Below, one piece after another: positions 5,330 to 7,713 of a stretch of DNA of 7,713 nt. Position numbers and translations under genes: made by a program. Within the stretch, counting starts at the first letter, position 1, and each line of letters begins with the position of its first letter. The notes under the pieces are model-generated. The model ran no database searches and had not been told where the DNA came from. It was given only the letters and a program-made list of their open reading frames with translations. This DNA comes from DATCVA01 sp036567205 (GTDB lineage: Bacteria > Pseudomonadota > Gammaproteobacteria > Burkholderiales > Burkholderiaceae_B), in contig DATCVA010000137.1 in NCBI GenBank assembly GCA_036567205.1, positions 1 to 7,713 of the forward strand, written 5' to 3'.

Positions 5330-6844
5330 TTAGTTTGCTTGAGTATTTTCAGGCGCGGCGTCAGGCTCGGACGGTTGTGTCGAGGTCAGGCTTTCCAGTG
5401 TTTTAGCTGCGGTTGCATGCATGGGTATGGAAAGACCCAGGCGGCTTGTTGCAATGGAGATTTGAGCGCCTTGTGCGCTGCCAAGCGCAGAGTAGTCGTG
5501 GCCTTTTTCGAAAATCCTGCGTGTTAGTGACGAGATCTCGGCATCGGAGAAGGCGGTGTCTGTTAATAGAAGAGCCGCGGTGGCGATAGTCTGAACGTTT
5601 TCTTTCTGATTGGGATACGTGCCTTTGGCGATCAAGTACGGAAAATAACCCGCTTTTGCTTCGGTGAGTTTGGATATGGCGCCCTGTGACATGGGTAGCA
5701 TCCGCAATGGAATTTCCATCAGCGAATCGCGTACGCTATCGGCCGGTGTTCCAATGACCTGTAATACCGAGTCAGTTTCTTTTGTCTGCAGTGCGAGTAG
5801 CGCTGCATTGATGCTGAGTTCTTGCGCAACAATATCCCGAAGACCCAGGCCGTGAGCTTCCAGTACGCGCAGCGCCGTCGTTCGTGACGCCGAACCGCCT
5901 TCTCCGATGGCAACCCGCTTGCCCCGCAAGTCTGTAATCGAGCTTAGCTTGTCATCGGCTCGAACCAGTACATGCACGGGTTCAGGGTACAGGCTGGCAA
6001 TGGCGCGTAGCGCGACGTGGGGCCCCTGGCCTTGAAAAGCGCCTGTTCCTTCATAGGCGTCCAGGGCTGCGTCCCCTTGGGCCAGGGCGAGCGAAACTTT
6101 GCCTGCACGTAAAAGCTGCAAGTTTTCTTCGCCGCCGCGCGTAATCAGTGGTACGGCGCGGGAATCACGCTTATTGAACAGAGCTCTCGCCACACGCAAA
6201 TATTGTCCATGTTCGGCTCCTGCCGCTATGGCATAGCCATTCGAGACACGGGCAAGCCGCGCGCGTATGCTTGCCTGGGCGACGGCAAGTTCTTGTTCGA
6301 TTGCTGCATGTTGCTCCGGAGAGGTGTCTCTGGGGAATGCGTCGACCACCTTCCGTATGGCAGCCAGAAGCGCCCCGGTGCCTTGTGTGGCGCCGGTGGC
6401 CAGTTCGGGCGCGACCGGTGGTTGGTATCCTGCCGGAACAACGGCAACCCAGTGCTGGCCATCTTGCCGATACCGCGCCGTTCCATGAGCGCGTATCACA
6501 TCGCCGGCCTTGTTTCCCCCTGAGGTGATTCCCTCGATGCCCTTCGGGCCAGCACCAAGCGCAGAAACAAGCCCCGCGATGCCGGGCGCATTCCACGCGC
6601 CAAAATCCATGTCTTTGACAAGTTTGATTTCTGCATCAAAGTACACGATGCGCCGGACTTCGCCGGCGGGCGCTTTGGTGTCGGACTGGGAGCCGCGCCG
6701 CTCGAGGCTTGCAAGCTCGACAGTGCCGGCGGGTAGCGCCTGCTCAAGGCGTTCACTGACGCCGGCGCGTAGCGTGTCGGTGTCGGGGCCTGCGCTGCAG
6801 GCGGTAAGGAGGCTAATAAATAGACAAGCAAAAATGGCCCGCAT
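5330..6844 (-). CDS. TAXI-family solute-binding lipoprotein with long N-terminal extension
   Basis: Predicted periplasmic substrate-binding lipoprotein of 504 residues. The lipobox LLTAC (12-16) makes Cys16 the lipidated residue. From about 201 to 485 it matches TAXI (TRAP-associated extracytoplasmic immunogenic / NMT1-like) binding proteins: NGYAIAAGAEHGQYLRVARAL (202-222), DLRGKRVAIGEGGSASR (305-321) followed by LRVLEAHGL, the KGTYPNQKENVQTIA loop (407-421) and SIPMHATAAKTLE near 472-484. TAXI proteins usually total about 320 residues. Here an additional region of about 180 residues precedes the core; it includes RIVYFDAEIKLVKD (65-78) and GITSGGNKAGDVIRAHGTARYRQD (105-128), which I do not recognise. 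A polar, Pro/Glu-rich tail ends the protein. It starts two bases after the gltS stop, so it is probably co-translated with that permease and not partnered with a TRAP DctQM pair. Substrate: inferred glutamate or a related anion, from the permease only. Confidence 0.88.
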   Translation of the reverse strand: MRAIFACLFISLLTACSAGPDTDTLRAGVSERLEQALPAGTVELASLERRGSQSDTKAPAGEVRRIVYFDAEIKLVKDMDFGAWNAPGIAGLVSALGAGPKGIEGITSGGNKAGDVIRAHGTARYRQDGQHWVAVVPAGYQPPVAPELATGATQGTGALLAAIRKVVDAFPRDTSPEQHAAIEQELAVAQASIRARLARVSNGYAIAAGAEHGQYLRVARALFNKRDSRAVPLITRGGEENLQLLRAGKVSLALAQGDAALDAYEGTGAFQGQGPHVALRAIASLYPEPVHVLVRADDKLSSITDLRGKRVAIGEGGSASRTTALRVLEAHGLGLRDIVAQELSINAALLALQTKETDSVLQVIGTPADSVRDSLMEIPLRMLPMSQGAISKLTEAKAGYFPYLIAKGTYPNQKENVQTIATAALLLTDTAFSDAEISSLTRRIFEKGHDYSALGSAQGAQISIATSRLGLSIPMHATAAKTLESLTSTQPSEPDAAPENTQAN

Positions 6845-6846
6845 GG

Positions 6847-7713
6847 TCAGCCTCCGATGAAAGGTAAGGCCAGCATGGCAGTCAGTACGAATGCGTTCAT
6901 GATGTCCACAAAGAAAGCGCCAGCCAGTGGAGCAATCAAGTAACTGGTGGGCGCCGGACCGTGCCGGGAAGTGATTGCCTGCATATTGGCCATGGCCGTT
7001 GCCGTCGACCCCATGTTAAAGCCGATGAAGGCGGCCGAGGTGACGGCAGCCTCGTAGTCGCGGCCCATGAAACGAAAGCAGACGAATACGACATACAGGA
7101 AGGTCAGGACGATCTGCGCCAGGATGATCAGCAGGAAGGGGCCGGCGGAAAGCGCGACATCCACCAGGCTTAAGGTCATCATGGTCATGACCAGGAACAG
7201 CGACAAGCAGACGTTCGATATCAGTTCTGCTGCCCGGTCGTCAAACCGGAGTCCCGCAAACGGCAGCAAATTGCGAATGGCAATGCCAATAAGCATGCAC
7301 CATAAAAATGCGGGAATGGTGACCGCTCCTCCTGAAAACCGGTTGGCGAGCCACTGGCCAGCGATTAATGCGGTGAAGATGCCGGCCAGCGCGCCCAGGG
7401 CGGAAACCGTGCTGATCGGGGCGGCCGATTCTTTGAACTCATGTGATTTAGCACTCTGTTCGGCGGATGAGCGCAGTTTGTAGCGGTTGATAAGGTACTG
7501 TGCAATGGGGCCGCCGATGATGCCGCCCACGATCAGCCCGAGCGTGGCTATGGTCATGGTTAAATCCATGACCATTTGAAGGTTGTTCACTTGGGCGAAG
7601 CGATCCGCGTAGGCGGCTCCTGTGCCATGTCCCCCGACAAGCGTGATCGAGCCTGCCACCAGGCCAAAAATCGGGTGCAGGTCTAGCAGTTTCGCCAGTG
7701 TCACGCCCATAAT
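6847..7713 (-). CDS. gltS: GltS-type sodium/glutamate symporter, C-terminal two thirds (5' end outside window)
   Basis: Secondary transporter of the ESS family, which imports glutamate with Na+ across the inner membrane. The frame stays open to the window edge, giving 288 visible residues. E. coli GltS has 401, so about 113 N-terminal residues are missing. LDLHPIFGLVAGSITLVGGHGTGAAYAD near the start of the fragment is the first re-entrant-loop signature of the family. GFNMGSTATAMANMQAITSRHGP near the end is the corresponding second half, followed by LAGAFFVDIMNAFV. Between them lies a hydrophilic loop (about residues 75-100 of the fragment) that links the two inverted-topology halves. Hydrophobic helices fill the rest. 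It is directly followed by a TAXI-type binding lipoprotein, unusual because E. coli-type GltS works without a binding protein. Specificity may therefore differ from glutamate; the symbol reflects family membership. Confidence 0.92.
   Translation of the reverse strand: MMGVTLAKLLDLHPIFGLVAGSITLVGGHGTGAAYADRFAQVNNLQMVMDLTMTIATLGLIVGGIIGGPIAQYLINRYKLRSSAEQSAKSHEFKESAAPISTVSALGALAGIFTALIAGQWLANRFSGGAVTIPAFLWCMLIGIAIRNLLPFAGLRFDDRAAELISNVCLSLFLVMTMMTLSLVDVALSAGPFLLIILAQIVLTFLYVVFVCFRFMGRDYEAAVTSAAFIGFNMGSTATAMANMQAITSRHGPAPTSYLIAPLAGAFFVDIMNAFVLTAMLALPFIGG
6851..6855 (-). promoter_or_regulatory. Shine-Dalgarno of the TAXI gene inside the gltS 3' end
   Basis: On the minus strand, GGAGG lies six bases before the TAXI ATG and within the last codons of gltS. 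This fixes the start at 6844 and suggests that the two genes are translationally coupled. Confidence 0.75.

Noticed and set aside
5177..5527. Plus-strand open frame spanning the convergent intergenic region
   Set aside because: It runs through the hairpin terminator and into the antisense of the TAXI gene, has no clear ribosome binding site and has no recognisable protein features.
6171..6596. Several overlapping open frames of 60-140 codons on both strands within the TAXI gene
   Set aside because: GC-rich codon structure of the real gene produces these. Their translations are low-complexity (many Arg, Cys, Ser, Pro) with no domain signal.

Overview
The window looks like a chromosomal segment of a betaproteobacterium, most likely Burkholderiales and probably the Alcaligenaceae (Bordetella/Achromobacter/Pusillimonas-like). 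This placement is inferred from the gene families present (divergent cbb3 oxidase with Sco, TAXI lipoprotein next to GltS), the moderately high GC content and the codon usage. No rRNA or other phylogenetic marker is present. I see no tRNA, rRNA, CRISPR array, insertion sequence or transposase.

Left block (1-3460, + strand): the 3' part of an operon for a cbb3-type (C-family) haem-copper terminal oxidase. It contains the C-terminal half of the catalytic subunit CcoN, the monohaem cytochrome c subunit CcoO, a second membrane-anchored monohaem cytochrome c in the position of CcoP, an Sco/SenC copper chaperone, and a polytopic membrane protein that resembles the caa3-type CtaG assembly family. 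The likely electron path is soluble cytochrome c or the bc1 complex to the P-like and O cytochromes, then haem b, then the haem b3-CuB site of CcoN where O2 is reduced. Sco and the CtaG-like protein would help insert copper. Compared with a textbook ccoNOQP operon there is no CcoQ, the P-like subunit has one haem instead of two, and the haem-ligand helix of CcoN is divergent.

Middle block (3461-5329): a 282-base intergenic region with a large imperfect inverted repeat (3532-3610) and a smaller hairpin, then a single + strand gene for a berberine-bridge-enzyme-like FAD oxidoreductase, then a 183-base convergent intergenic region with a strong nested hairpin (5236-5272) that probably terminates transcription.

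Right block (5330-7713, - strand): two tightly spaced genes read right to left. The first is the C-terminal two thirds of a GltS-type Na+/glutamate symporter, running off the window's right edge. Two bases later comes a 504-residue lipoprotein with a TAXI-type solute-binding domain behind a long unrecognised N-terminal region. TAXI proteins are normally partners of TRAP transporter membrane subunits, so pairing one with GltS suggests a binding-protein-dependent version of a GltS permease. This is the most unusual system in the window.
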